NCBI GenBank assembly: GCA_026398535.1
Contig: JAPLSQ010000073.1
Location: 22,444-86,443 of the forward strand
Reading direction: 5' to 3'
Length of the DNA stretch: 64,000 nucleotides
Source of the DNA: Candidatus Sumerlaeota bacterium
GTDB taxonomy: Bacteria; Sumerlaeota; Sumerlaeia; Sumerlaeales; Sumerlaeaceae
Part shown: positions 26,833 to 36,221 of the stretch, piece after piece
Numbering within the stretch: the stretch's first letter is position 1
Layout: every line of letters begins with the position of its first letter
The notes under the pieces: model-generated
What the model was told of the DNA's origin: nothing
Databases searched by the model: none
Seen by the model: only the letters and a program-made list of their open reading frames with translations
Position numbers and translations under genes: made by a program

Positions 26833-27486
26833 TTATCCCTTCATTGGTTGGGAATTCAGGCTTCCCAGCGGTGTGGCGCTGGGATCCAGCGCGCTCTCAT
26901 CGGGATGCAGATAACGGTAGACATACTTGCCGATGATGTCCGTCTCGATGTTCACGAGGTTGCCGGGCTTGCGAAACTGGAAGGTAGTGACCTCGAGTGT
27001 CTTGGGGATGATCGCCGCGCTGAATATGTCGTTCACGACATCAACCACGGTCAGGCTGATGCCGTCGACGGCCACGGATCCCTTGGGGACAAGGTAATTC
27101 GCGTAACCGGCAGGCAGACGGAAGCGCCACATCTGGCTGTCGCCTTCGGGTGTGATGGACTCTACGCGCGCCGTGCAATCGACGTGCCCCTGCACAAGGT
27201 GTCCTCCAAGCTTTTTGTCCAGCGTCAGCGAGCGCTCGAGATTCACCTTGTCGCCCGCTGATTTGCTGCCAAGGCTTGTGCGCCGGAGGGTTTCGGCCGA
27301 GGCCAGCGTCGTGTAAGTTGTGTCATCAAATGCCGTGACGGTCAGACAGATGCCGTCGACGGCGATGCTGTCGCCCAGCGCGATGCCCTTGAGCGCCTCG
27401 CGGCAATCCACCACAAGTTCGATGGATTCGCGGCCCGGCCGCAGGGCGGCGATCGTGCCGAATTCCTCCACGATTCCAGTAAACAT
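26833..27486 (-). CDS. ribE: Riboflavin synthase alpha subunit
   Basis: This 217-residue protein has the characteristic N-terminus MFTGIVEEFGTI and two homologous barrel repeats (about 1-97 and 98-200). Each has a G-DSIAVDGICLTV or GSVAVDGISLTV segment; GGHLVQGHVD marks the ligand site. It dismutates 6,7-dimethyl-8-ribityllumazine to riboflavin. GGAG lies about 10 nt before this ATG (the frame opens five codons earlier). It is the first gene of a ribE-ribBA operon; ribD and ribH are elsewhere. Confidence 0.96.
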   Translation of the reverse strand: MFTGIVEEFGTIAALRPGRESIELVVDCREALKGIALGDSIAVDGICLTVTAFDDTTYTTLASAETLRRTSLGSKSAGDKVNLERSLTLDKKLGGHLVQGHVDCTARVESITPEGDSQMWRFRLPAGYANYLVPKGSVAVDGISLTVVDVVNDIFSAAIIPKTLEVTTFQFRKPGNLVNIETDIIGKYVYRYLHPDESALDPSATPLGSLNSQPMKG

Positions 27487-27657
27487 CCGTATCTGCTCCA
27501 AATCTTATGGGATTGATGCGATTTTGTGACGCTGCTTATTCTTTACCTCGCAAGCGTGAAGAGCATCGGAATATTTCCATCCTATTTCTTTGCGTGAGCA
27601 AGATGATTGAAAATCAATTAAAGCAAATCTCACGCGAAGCCGTGAGGAAAACCGGCA

Positions 27658-28836
27658 TTATCCAGCAATGGCCAGCGCAGCGAAATAATGGTGTCCCCAC
27701 CATGCCGCGAGCGCCAACGACGCGGACACAGCCGCGGCGACGACACCCGGACGCAACAGCAGGCGCCGCCATCCGTAAATCACGAATGGCAGAACGCCGA
27801 TCATGTAGCGATCCATGTAGCTGAAGGGGTATTGAACGGCTTCCATATTCCGGAAGCTCCTGATACAGAAATGAAGGAGCAGATACAGAAGGCAATAAAA
27901 CGTGCCGGTGTTGAGAAACGGGTCCGACCATCGCGCCCTGCTCGCTTCCAATGCCAGCAGCGCCACTCCCGCCACGCTGAAAATCACACACAAAAACACG
28001 TAAATTGTGCGAAAAAGCCCGGTTTCAGCGAATCCGCGGAATCCGCTGAACGGCCACCCCATGCGCAATTCGAGTGTTGCCGCGGCCGTGGCGTTCCAGC
28101 AGCGATGGGAGATGAGCATCCATGCGAGCGGGGGAATGAGAGCCAGCGGCGCCGAAAGACATTTGCGCCAGCCGCCGCGTCCGTAAACGACAAGATCATT
28201 CAGGCAGAATGCCGCGGCGAGAAAGATGCCCGGTGAACGTATCGCCGCGCACAGGCCCGCAAGCGCATAAGCCAGCGCACGCAGTCCGCCGAGATATGCC
28301 GCAAGGGCAAGCAGCAACAGCGCGACGAATGCCGTTTCTCCAAGCGCAAAGCAGGCGAAATAGACATAGGATGGATAACCCGCGAGCAGGATAAGCGCCG
28401 CCAGCCAGCACCGACGGGGTTTGATTGTCGCATGCCGCTCCAGAATCCGCATGAAAGCGGCCGCCATGACCGCGAATCCGCCCGTGATCAGTCCCATGGC
28501 CGCCGCCCACAAAGGCGCCGCCCATGAAAACAACGCGATCAGCGCCGGCCATCCGGCGTCATGGCGGCGCGCGTCCGCGGGAATCGCGGCGGGATCGAAA
28601 TTCGCCAGCGCTTGCGCGAAACGCAAATATTCGCCGCCGTCATGACCCGCGAAAACACTGGCAAGGGAAAGTTTTGCGTCCGCGCAAAACCATGCCAGCA
28701 ATGCCGCGCGCAGGCACGCAGCAATGAGGGCGACAAGAATTGCCGCGCGCCACAAACGCAAACGGCTGAAACGGCGCGCAGCACAGCTTATGCCGTCGGC
28801 ATTCACCGGGACGCCGTGTTCCATTGTGTCTATCAT
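27658..28836 (-). CDS. GT-C-like membrane glycosyltransferase (PIG-V/mannosyltransferase type)
   Basis: From the ATG at 28836 the protein has 392 residues with about ten hydrophobic helices. The first luminal loop carries an acidic motif (AGHDGGEYLRFAQAL), as expected for GT-C enzymes that use polyprenyl-linked mannose or similar sugars, and GYPSYVYFACFALGETAF recalls PIG-V-like mannosyltransferases. The start is uncertain (a GTG at 28872 is also open). No partner genes indicate the substrate. Confidence 0.6.
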   Translation of the reverse strand: MIDTMEHGVPVNADGISCAARRFSRLRLWRAAILVALIAACLRAALLAWFCADAKLSLASVFAGHDGGEYLRFAQALANFDPAAIPADARRHDAGWPALIALFSWAAPLWAAAMGLITGGFAVMAAAFMRILERHATIKPRRCWLAALILLAGYPSYVYFACFALGETAFVALLLLALAAYLGGLRALAYALAGLCAAIRSPGIFLAAAFCLNDLVVYGRGGWRKCLSAPLALIPPLAWMLISHRCWNATAAATLELRMGWPFSGFRGFAETGLFRTIYVFLCVIFSVAGVALLALEASRARWSDPFLNTGTFYCLLYLLLHFCIRSFRNMEAVQYPFSYMDRYMIGVLPFVIYGWRRLLLRPGVVAAAVSASLALAAWWGHHYFAALAIAG

Positions 28837-28990
28837 GATGATTATGAACAAAGCGGAAGCGGGCTTCCGCACTCACATTGCTGATTGTGGTCATTCGCGG
28901 CAGCCGATTCCAAGCTTCAAATTGTATGAGCGATCGTATCTGCCAACATACGCCGCACATTCTTCTGGCTTGTGATGCGCGGGACAAGGC

Positions 28991-30991
28991 ATGATAAATT
29001 CCATGCAGAACAACGACTTGCTCGATATCAGCGTTGTGATCCCATGCCTTAATGAGGCGCGCACAGTCGGGCGGTGTGTTGAAGCCGCGATTGAAGGAAT
29101 CGGCGCCGCGGGACTTTCGGGGGAGGTCATTGTCGCCGACAATGGTTCCTCCGATCGCTCCCGCGAGCGGGCGGTCGCAGCGGGCGCGCGCATCGTGTCG
29201 GCCGAGCACCGCGGCTACGGCGCAGCAGTGCAGGCGGGTTTTCTCGCCGCCCGCGGCAAGCTTCTGGTCATGGGCGATGCCGACCTCAGTTATGATTTCC
29301 GCGAAATCCAGGCGCTGACCGCCGAGCAAAGCCGCACGGGCGCCGGCCTTGTCATCGGCGACCGGCTCAACGGGCGCATCGAGCGCGGCGCGATGCCATG
29401 GGCGCACCGCGTCATCGGCAATCCCGCCATCTCCCGAACCATCAGGCTGATCTTCGGCACGCCGGTAAACGACTGTTATTGCGGACTGCGGCTCATCACC
29501 CGCGACGCTCACCGCCGCCTGCGATTGACATCAACCGGCATGGAATATGCCCTTGAAATGATCGTGCTGGCGAAACTTGCGGGAATAACATTCGCCAATG
29601 TGCCGGTCACGCTGCGCATGGACGACCGCGACCGCCCGCCCCATTTGCGCACGATCCGCGACGGCTATCGCTCCTTCCGGTTCCTGTTCCAACACGCGCC
29701 CATCACTGTGTACCTTGCCCCCGGACTGTGCCTGATCGCGGGCGCGCTCGTTCAACTTGCTTCGACGGCATGGCGCGAAATTGCCGCGGGCGCCCCGGCG
29801 CCGCTTAACGCGTTGACGCTGGCTGCCGGGGGCGTGCTCCTGCTTGGATGGGTCATGATTCTGCTTGGTGTCATTGCCCGCATGTTCGCGGCGGGTTTTC
29901 TTCACGGCAGTGTTGACCCGCTCCTGCCGCGCTTCTTTCAGCTTGTGCAACTCGAGCACGGGGTTTCCATCTGCCTGGTGGCGGTTGCGGCGGGGTTTGG
30001 ACTATTGGCCTGCGACAGCTGGTCGCATGCGCTGTTTTATCTTGGTGTTCTCGGACTTGTCATGGGCGCGGGAACGCTCTTTGGCGCTTTTGTGGTGAGC
30101 CTGATCGGGCGCGCGGTGCCGGACAACCGTTTCTATCCGTCCGAAGAGCGGGGGGAGCGTGCCGGATCATCGCGGAGGAATGCGCTGGGCGCTGATGAAC
30201 AGAACGTGCCGCACAGCCTGGCCACCCAGGCGGTGCTTGCCCGCGCGCCGCGCTACAACGAGTGGCTGTTCGACTCGGTTGCGGAGGCCTTGCATGACGC
30301 GCGGCGCATACTTGACGCAGGCTGTTCGATCGGCAACATGACAAACATCGCGGCGTTCCGCGCAACTTGCAAGGCGGGCGCAGGTTCCGGTATAATGGTT
30401 GTCGGACTGGAGGTCATTCCGGCTGCGGTTGCTGAGTTCCGCCGTCGTTATGCCGGCCGGGCGGACATGATGGTGGTCGAGGGTGATATCATGCGTCCGC
30501 CTGATGACATCAAGCGCCGGGCTCCTTTCGACTGCGCGCTGTGTTTCAACGTGCTCGAACATCTTGAGGACGACACCGGAGCATTGCGGATCATCGGGTC
30601 ATTGCTGAAACCGGGCGGAATGCTGGGACTGGTGATTCCAGGTGGCGGCAACGCGCTCTACGGAACGCTGGACGCGCTCGACCTCCACTGCCGCAGATAC
30701 ACGAAAGCCCGCCTGCGCGCCCGGCTCGAAGCGTCTGGTTACAAGATTGTGTCGATCCGGCATGTCAATGCCGCGGGATATTTTCTGTGGTTCCTGAAAG
30801 GGCGCATCCTGCACTCAAAAAAATTCCGCGATGGCGAAACGGCCGCATTCGACAAACTCGTCCCGTTTCTGCGCAAATTAGACTCGCTTGTCGGCCCCCC
30901 GTTCGGCCAGTCGATTGCTGTTGTTGCCCGCCGCGGCGAACAGCCTCAGAACAGCTCCCAGCCTCCCACCACGGCGCCGCCATCGGGATAG
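28991..30991 (+). CDS. Fusion: family 2 glycosyltransferase, membrane helices, SAM methyltransferase
   Basis: Residues about 12-215 are a dolichyl-phosphate-mannose-synthase-like GT2: ISVVIPCLNEARTVGRC, VIVADNGSSDRS, a YGAAVQAGF loop and GDADLSYDF (DxD). About 240-385 hold four membrane helices, as in multi-pass GT2 enzymes. After a polar linker, about 410-640 are a class I methyltransferase, with ILDAGCSIGNMT (SAM loop), VVGLEVIP, FDCALCFNVLEHL and LKPGGMLGLVIPG. The single frame suggests one protein that builds a polyprenyl-sugar and methylates a sugar or lipid. The 3' end overlaps the convergent NamZ gene by 46 nt. Confidence 0.85.
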   Translation: MINSMQNNDLLDISVVIPCLNEARTVGRCVEAAIEGIGAAGLSGEVIVADNGSSDRSRERAVAAGARIVSAEHRGYGAAVQAGFLAARGKLLVMGDADLSYDFREIQALTAEQSRTGAGLVIGDRLNGRIERGAMPWAHRVIGNPAISRTIRLIFGTPVNDCYCGLRLITRDAHRRLRLTSTGMEYALEMIVLAKLAGITFANVPVTLRMDDRDRPPHLRTIRDGYRSFRFLFQHAPITVYLAPGLCLIAGALVQLASTAWREIAAGAPAPLNALTLAAGGVLLLGWVMILLGVIARMFAAGFLHGSVDPLLPRFFQLVQLEHGVSICLVAVAAGFGLLACDSWSHALFYLGVLGLVMGAGTLFGAFVVSLIGRAVPDNRFYPSEERGERAGSSRRNALGADEQNVPHSLATQAVLARAPRYNEWLFDSVAEALHDARRILDAGCSIGNMTNIAAFRATCKAGAGSGIMVVGLEVIPAAVAEFRRRYAGRADMMVVEGDIMRPPDDIKRRAPFDCALCFNVLEHLEDDTGALRIIGSLLKPGGMLGLVIPGGGNALYGTLDALDLHCRRYTKARLRARLEASGYKIVSIRHVNAAGYFLWFLKGRILHSKKFRDGETAAFDKLVPFLRKLDSLVGPPFGQSIAVVARRGEQPQNSSQPPTTAPPSG

Positions 30992-32190
30992 AGCAGGCAG
31001 CGCGAACGGAAAGCCTTGAAATCCACGAGCAACTGCTGCCACTCGGCAACGATCGAATCAACTGGCTCCGTCTTGATCCGGTTATGAAGGTTGGGCACGC
31101 CCATAAGATCGGACGCGTAGGTGGTGATGGTCACCTGCGAGGGATACATCTGGTATGCTGTTTGAAGCATGATCATGCCCGCGCGGACAGGTTCGAAGAC
31201 GTCGCGGTTCGTGACGGTAACGCGCGCACCGCCGCACGTTTTCCCGCTCCATTTTGATGATGCAGGTGTGAACGTTGCGGGATCGAACCTGACACCCGGC
31301 AAGGCCAGCGATGTCAGGCGATCGGCATAGGCTTGGGTGTTGATGAACGGGGCTCCGATGAGCTCAAAGGGATTGGTCGTGCCGCGCCCCTCGCTGATGT
31401 TGCTGCCCTCGAAGATGCATGTGCCCGGATAAACGGAGGCTGTGTCGGGCGTGCGCATGTTGGGCGATGGCGGGACAAACCTTCGCCCGGTTTCGGTCCA
31501 CCATTGGCCGCGCCGCCAGCCCGGCGCCTTGATGACATGAAGGTTTGCCTGGGGAATCATCCACTCAGTATTCCACATTGTGGCGATTTCGCCCGCGGTC
31601 ATCCCATGGCGCGTGGCCACGCAAAAGGCCGCGCCGGGGCCAAGACGCCCGATCAGGCCGTAATTGAGCGTATTGGGTCTTCCCTCGACAAGAATGCCGC
31701 CGATGGGATTCGGGCGGTCGATGATGAAGAAGGATTTGCCGTTGGCCGCCGCAGCCTCCATGCAATAAGTCATGGTCCACATGAACGTGTAGAATCGCAC
31801 GCCGACATCCTGCAGGTCGCAGACGAGCGCGTCAACCATCGCCAGTTGCTCGCTGGTGGGGGCATTGCGCGTGCCATAGACGGCGTAAACGGGTATGCTT
31901 GTTTCGGGATCGATGTAGTCGCCGCCGCCGACTCCGGGTGGCAGAGCGCCGCGCAGGCCATGTTCGGGCGCGAAAAACGCCGTGATCGACGTGCCATGCT
32001 CGAGCATGAGCGCGTCTGCGTCGAGACGGCCCGTCTCGTCGCACCCCGACGGGTTCGTAATCATGCCGATGCGCTGTCCCCTTGTGGCAGCAGCCACTTC
32101 CGCAAGCTGATCAGCCACCCCGCCGCTCCATGCCTGATTCAGGCACAGAATCACAAAAACCGCAATCACCGCGTATTTTGACTTGGTCAT
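30946..32190 (-). CDS. DUF1343 / NamZ-type exo-muramidase, exported
   Basis: The 414-residue protein has a signal peptide (to about residue 22) and a DUF1343 domain. Recognisable stretches are RIGMITNPSG, FFAPEHGLRG, YAVYGTRNAPT, DALVCDLQDVGVRFYTFMWT, DRPNPIGG and GSNISEGRGTTNPFE. The characterised member, NamZ of Bacillus, removes N-acetylmuramic acid from peptidoglycan fragments. AGGAG lies 7 nt before the ATG. It probably recycles or degrades cell wall in the periplasm. Confidence 0.88.
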   Translation of the reverse strand: MTKSKYAVIAVFVILCLNQAWSGGVADQLAEVAAATRGQRIGMITNPSGCDETGRLDADALMLEHGTSITAFFAPEHGLRGALPPGVGGGDYIDPETSIPVYAVYGTRNAPTSEQLAMVDALVCDLQDVGVRFYTFMWTMTYCMEAAAANGKSFFIIDRPNPIGGILVEGRPNTLNYGLIGRLGPGAAFCVATRHGMTAGEIATMWNTEWMIPQANLHVIKAPGWRRGQWWTETGRRFVPPSPNMRTPDTASVYPGTCIFEGSNISEGRGTTNPFELIGAPFINTQAYADRLTSLALPGVRFDPATFTPASSKWSGKTCGGARVTVTNRDVFEPVRAGMIMLQTAYQMYPSQVTITTYASDLMGVPNLHNRIKTEPVDSIVAEWQQLLVDFKAFRSRCLLYPDGGAVVGGWELF

Positions 32191-32318
32191 CGCTCAACTC
32201 CTGGAAGATGGATTATTGAAATCAGCGGCGCAATATCAAGGAACAAAAGATTCGCGGCAATTTCTGAACATGGCGCATGGCACAGATTACAAAGGCGCCC
32301 GCCTTAAATCACTTGGCG

Positions 32319-34070
32319 TCATCTGCCGGCGGGGCGTATGATGATCTTATCGACCATTGCCCCCACCGGCGATATGCCCGCATCCTTGTAATAAACGCGG
32401 TTGACGCGCAATTCTATGGTGTTCAAACCCGCGCGCACGCATTCGACGGGAACCCTGAAAATCGGCATGTGTTTGAATTCCGGATCGAGCCGGAAGACCG
32501 AGATGTCACCCAGCTTCGTGCCGTTCCAGTAAACGTTTATAATCGTGGGATCGAGCGGGTAAGGTTGTGTGATGACATCAACGCGCAATTGCACGGCCAC
32601 CTGCGCTGGCAGGTTGACCACGATGCCCGACCGGGGCGGCATGGCGCAGACCTGCCCTTTGCCGATTGCGGAGAATCCGTAACGGATGAAAGGATTGTTT
32701 TCGCGTCCCTGCATCTGGATGACGCCATCTGGGGGCACTTGGTAGGTGGCTGGTTCGAGCAATGGCCCGCGCGTCCACTCGCCGTTTGTCATGCAGTGAA
32801 GAATCTGGGGCTTTTGCCAGTTCCATGCGTTTTCGGGCATGCTCATCGTCATGGCGACGTTCCAAGACTCATAATCGCGCGCGACGCCAAGGACCTGAAT
32901 GCCCGCCGACAGGGCGAACAACCCGGTGGGCAGCCATGAAATCGCGCGCCAGGGCGAAAGCATCCGTCCGGCCACGGGCGCCATCAGTAAAAGCAGGAAT
33001 GGCGAGGAGTCGAGCATCGTTCGCGCTCCGTAGCAATGGCCGCCATGCCAGCCGATCAGCAGGCCGCGCATAAGGATCATCACCAGCGCCGCCAGCGCAT
33101 ACATGGTTTCGCGCGGACGCCGCCTCCAGCCGCGCAGACTGAAGGGTATGCACGCCGCGGCCATGAGCATCAAGGGCGAGAATATAAACATGCCGCGATT
33201 GGGCGAAACAAGACTTCCCACCAGACGCTCCCAATACTCAACGCCGCGGTTCATGCGGAATACCGACAATGACACATAGGTTCCCAGCAATGTGCCTGTA
33301 AAAATCAGATTGTAAACAATCCACAACAGCGCCGCGCCGAGGCATGCCGCGCCGCCGCCGATCATGACCTTTGGGCTGCGCCTGAATTCAAACGCGAGGA
33401 CAATCGCGCACGCGGGCGCCATGTAAGGGCGGCACCATGCGGTCATGCCCAGCATCAGCGCCCCGCAAATCACGCGCCACAGGCGTTTTTGCCCCCCGTC
33501 AAACAGGCACAATGCCGCAAGCAGCGAAAATTGGGCGCCCGTGTGCTGCCACATGCATCGGCTGGCCGTCGACCATGACGCGGTGGCCAAACCGCAGGCA
33601 AGGCCGATGAACAAAGACGTTGCCCTGCCCTCGCGCCGCGTCAGCCATGCTGCCATTGCCGCTGACAATGCCGTCAGAACCGACGCCGTCAGTCCATCGA
33701 TGAAAAGGACATTATCCTCCACGAGCGGCACGCCGAAAACGCGAGCGATCAGAAAAAACAGCGCGCCATAGATCGCCGTGCCGATTGGCGTGTGCGAGCT
33801 GATGCGCCCGTCGGGATGCTTGCGGAAACTGTAGTAGTTCGACAGATTGAGATGCGTGACGGAGAAATCGAGCGTGGCATGCCGCGCAAGCAACAACGCG
33901 CCAAGCCGCAACGGCTGGTTGTCGATACAGCTTTGGATGAAGGGCTTGTAGCTGTAGACGCACAAACAGGTCACAAGCACGATCACCCATGCCGGCACAT
34001 TCCTCAGCATGTCCCGCAAGGCAAACGCCTTGGTTCTTAAGATTTCGATTGTTGCGTTGGGCGCACTCAT
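32319..34070 (-). CDS. Large polytopic membrane protein with C-terminal beta domain
   Basis: Residues 1-420 hold about ten hydrophobic helices, resembling GT-C-type integral membrane transferases in layout. The RKHPDGRISSHTPIGTAIYG loop and CMWQHTGAQFSLL are possible conserved loops. Residues about 430-583 are soluble and beta-rich (QVAVQLRVDVITQPY, INVYWNGTKLGDISV, LNTIELRVN), like a carbohydrate-binding or jelly-roll module facing the periplasm. I do not recognise a named family. A role in envelope glycan assembly is an inference from fold and neighbours. Confidence 0.6.
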   Translation of the reverse strand: MSAPNATIEILRTKAFALRDMLRNVPAWVIVLVTCLCVYSYKPFIQSCIDNQPLRLGALLLARHATLDFSVTHLNLSNYYSFRKHPDGRISSHTPIGTAIYGALFFLIARVFGVPLVEDNVLFIDGLTASVLTALSAAMAAWLTRREGRATSLFIGLACGLATASWSTASRCMWQHTGAQFSLLAALCLFDGGQKRLWRVICGALMLGMTAWCRPYMAPACAIVLAFEFRRSPKVMIGGGAACLGAALLWIVYNLIFTGTLLGTYVSLSVFRMNRGVEYWERLVGSLVSPNRGMFIFSPLMLMAAACIPFSLRGWRRRPRETMYALAALVMILMRGLLIGWHGGHCYGARTMLDSSPFLLLLMAPVAGRMLSPWRAISWLPTGLFALSAGIQVLGVARDYESWNVAMTMSMPENAWNWQKPQILHCMTNGEWTRGPLLEPATYQVPPDGVIQMQGRENNPFIRYGFSAIGKGQVCAMPPRSGIVVNLPAQVAVQLRVDVITQPYPLDPTIINVYWNGTKLGDISVFRLDPEFKHMPIFRVPVECVRAGLNTIELRVNRVYYKDAGISPVGAMVDKIIIRPAGR

Positions 34071-34365
34071 AACCTACATAACGCGACAAACCACCGTTTT
34101 TCTTTCAGGCGGGTGGATGCTTGTCCTGTCCTGTGAGATCAAGTATTCAATTTCGTTCATCTCTTATAATCGCAGACACGGCATTGCAACCCGCATGAAA
34201 TTGCAATCATGAAATACAAGCTTTTCATAAATTGGACTCGTGTCCTTCGGGGGGGGCTTGGACGGGGAGGAAGGAAGTACGAAGCGCGACACTCCAGCCA
34301 AAAGTATCGTGTTACGACCTGAAACACATAACGCAATGCCGGTTATGGTGTCCGTTGCGCGCCGC

Positions 34366-35829
34366 CTACTTCTTTTTCCGCCGCTGTTTTTTGAGCAGTT
34401 TCTGTTTCATTTTGCGCTCGTAGATTTTGCGCTGGAGCCGTCGGGCGCGCTGGCTGGCCGACAGATTTGAGCCGGTGATGCTGGCACGCGGCGCCTCGCC
34501 GGCGCCATCGCCGCCTGCTCCGGCCGCCTGCATGCGGTCCTGCATCTTCATCACGCCCTTCATCATTTTGCGCATCTGTTCGAATTGGCCGATGAGCGCG
34601 TTGACATGCTGGGGTGTTGTGCCGCTTCCGCGGGCGATGCGCGCCCGGCGCGAGCCGGTGAGTATGTCGGGATTGTCGCGCTCCCCGGGCGTCATCGATT
34701 GGATGATGGCCTCGGTGCGCTTCATCTCGCCCTCGGGCAGCTCCACATCCTTGAGCGCCGTGCCCATTCCTGGCAGAAGCCCGAGCAGGTTCTTGAGCGG
34801 CCCCATTTTTTTCACGCGCTGCATCTGGTCGAGGAAATCCTGCAGTGTGAAGCTGGCCGAGCGCATCTTCTTCTGGAGGTCCATGGCCTCCTTCTCGTCG
34901 AAGTGCTCCTGCGCCTGTTCGACGAGCGAGACAATGTCGCCCATGCCGAGGATGCGGCTGGCCATGCGGTCTGGGAAAAACTCCTGCAGGTCTTCCAGCT
35001 TCTCGCCGGTGCCGACGAACTTGACGGGTTTTCCCGTGATGGATTTGATCGACAGCGCCGCGCCGCCGCGCGCGTCGCCGTCCATCTTGGTCAGGCACAC
35101 GCCGTCGATGCCCACCTTCGTGTTGAACATCGAGGCGCTCACGACGGCATCCTGGCCGGTCATGGCGTCGGCCACGAGGAATGTGAATGTGGGATTGGCG
35201 CGCTGTTTGATCGCCGCCAGCTCGTCCATGCGCACTTCGTCAATGTGCAGGCGGCCCGCCGTGTCGATGATGACGAGGTTGCATCCCTGTTCGCGCGCCC
35301 GCGTCATGCCATGGAGGGCGATTTCGTCGGCGGGGATGGCGGAGCCTTCACTGAACACGGGCGCGCCGGCGTGTTCCCCGACGACATGAAGCTGCTTGAT
35401 GGCCGCCGGTCTGTGGATGTCGCACGCCACGAGCAGAGGTTTCCAGCCTTCCTTTGAAAAACGGCGCGCCAGCTTGCCGCAGAAAGTCGTTTTGCCGCTG
35501 CCCTGCAGCCCGAGCATGAGGATGACATTGACGCTGCCAGGATGCAGCGCAAACGGCGGATTGTTGCCGCCGAGGATTTCGACAAGTTCATCATAGACGA
35601 TCTTGACCATCTGCTGGCCGGGCGTGACCGATGTCAGAATCTCCTCACCCGCCGTCTTCTGCAGGATATGCGAGGTGAACTCTTTGACAACCTTGAGATT
35701 GACGTCCGCCTCAAGCAGCGCGATGCGGACATCGCGCATCGCGTCCTTGACGTTGGACTCGGTGATTTTGCCCTGTCCAGTCAGGTTCTTAAACACGCCC
35801 TCGAGGCGTTCGGTCAGGCTCTCAAACAT
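34366..35829 (-). CDS. ffh: Signal recognition particle protein
   Basis: This 487-residue SRP54 homologue binds signal sequences and 4.5S RNA, delivering ribosomes to FtsY. It has the NG domain (about 1-300) with G1 LGLQGSGKTTF, G3 DTAGRLHIDE, TKMDGDARGGAAL and GTGEKLEDL. The methionine-rich M domain (about 315-470) contains MTPGERDNPDILTGSRRARIA, which carries the SRP RNA-binding helix. The C-terminus is strongly basic. It reads away from the pseudopilin cluster across a 400-bp gap. I found no convincing 4.5S RNA gene nearby. Confidence 0.97.
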   Translation of the reverse strand: MFESLTERLEGVFKNLTGQGKITESNVKDAMRDVRIALLEADVNLKVVKEFTSHILQKTAGEEILTSVTPGQQMVKIVYDELVEILGGNNPPFALHPGSVNVILMLGLQGSGKTTFCGKLARRFSKEGWKPLLVACDIHRPAAIKQLHVVGEHAGAPVFSEGSAIPADEIALHGMTRAREQGCNLVIIDTAGRLHIDEVRMDELAAIKQRANPTFTFLVADAMTGQDAVVSASMFNTKVGIDGVCLTKMDGDARGGAALSIKSITGKPVKFVGTGEKLEDLQEFFPDRMASRILGMGDIVSLVEQAQEHFDEKEAMDLQKKMRSASFTLQDFLDQMQRVKKMGPLKNLLGLLPGMGTALKDVELPEGEMKRTEAIIQSMTPGERDNPDILTGSRRARIARGSGTTPQHVNALIGQFEQMRKMMKGVMKMQDRMQAAGAGGDGAGEAPRASITGSNLSASQRARRLQRKIYERKMKQKLLKKQRRKKK

Positions 35830-36221
35830 GCGCGAATTTCCGGGAAACAGTTTTCAACAACACGAATTTGGGCGGTTTTAGCGAACAATAAGCTCTGCAC
35901 TGTTGCGCTCATTCTTTGCGTCATCATGATAATGCGGGCAGGATGCCCGCGGTTCCGGCCCGCGTTTTCACGGGAAAATGCTTTTGTATTTGAAAAAAGC
36001 CTTTTACATCGAAGGATGCGAAGGAACATAAGTGATTGTATTCATCATTACCCAAAGCCATTATTCGCAAAATACGCAATATGCAGAAAATCCGCAGAGG
36101 AATCATATATTCTGCACAAAATGCTTGCTTGCGCCTGCGATTTTCCTGAAGAAATTTTTATGTTGGGCAGGTTGACAGCCAAGGAAACCCGTCATATACG
36201 ACTGACCGGACGATGATATGA
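35830..36221. other. Intergenic gap between ffh and the pseudopilin block
   Basis: About 390 bp separate the divergent ffh and pseudopilin genes. The stretch is more AT-rich than its neighbours and contains one intact short palindrome (35934-35950). No open frame encodes a prepilin leader, and I recognise no RNA gene or clear promoter. Promoters for both directions would be expected here. Confidence 0.6.
35934..35950. repeat. Short palindromic repeat, A/T variant
   Basis: GCGGGCA-GGA-TGCCCGC is a perfect 7-bp inverted repeat with a 3-nt loop. The same design with G/C in the inner pair, read on the other strand, occurs at 53416-53432; the inner-pair change is compensatory. Confidence 0.7.

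Noticed and set aside
26817..27660. FMN riboswitch upstream of ribE or between ribE and ribBA
   Set aside because: The conserved FMN-element blocks are not visible in the gap, and ribE and ribBA are only 15 nt apart.
34240..34310. Possible 4.5S/SRP RNA (G-rich stretch with GGAAGGAAG) near ffh
   Set aside because: The GGAAGGAAG resembles the SRP RNA apical region, but the TCC needed to pair before GGAA is absent and no complementary 3' arm to the G run is present.
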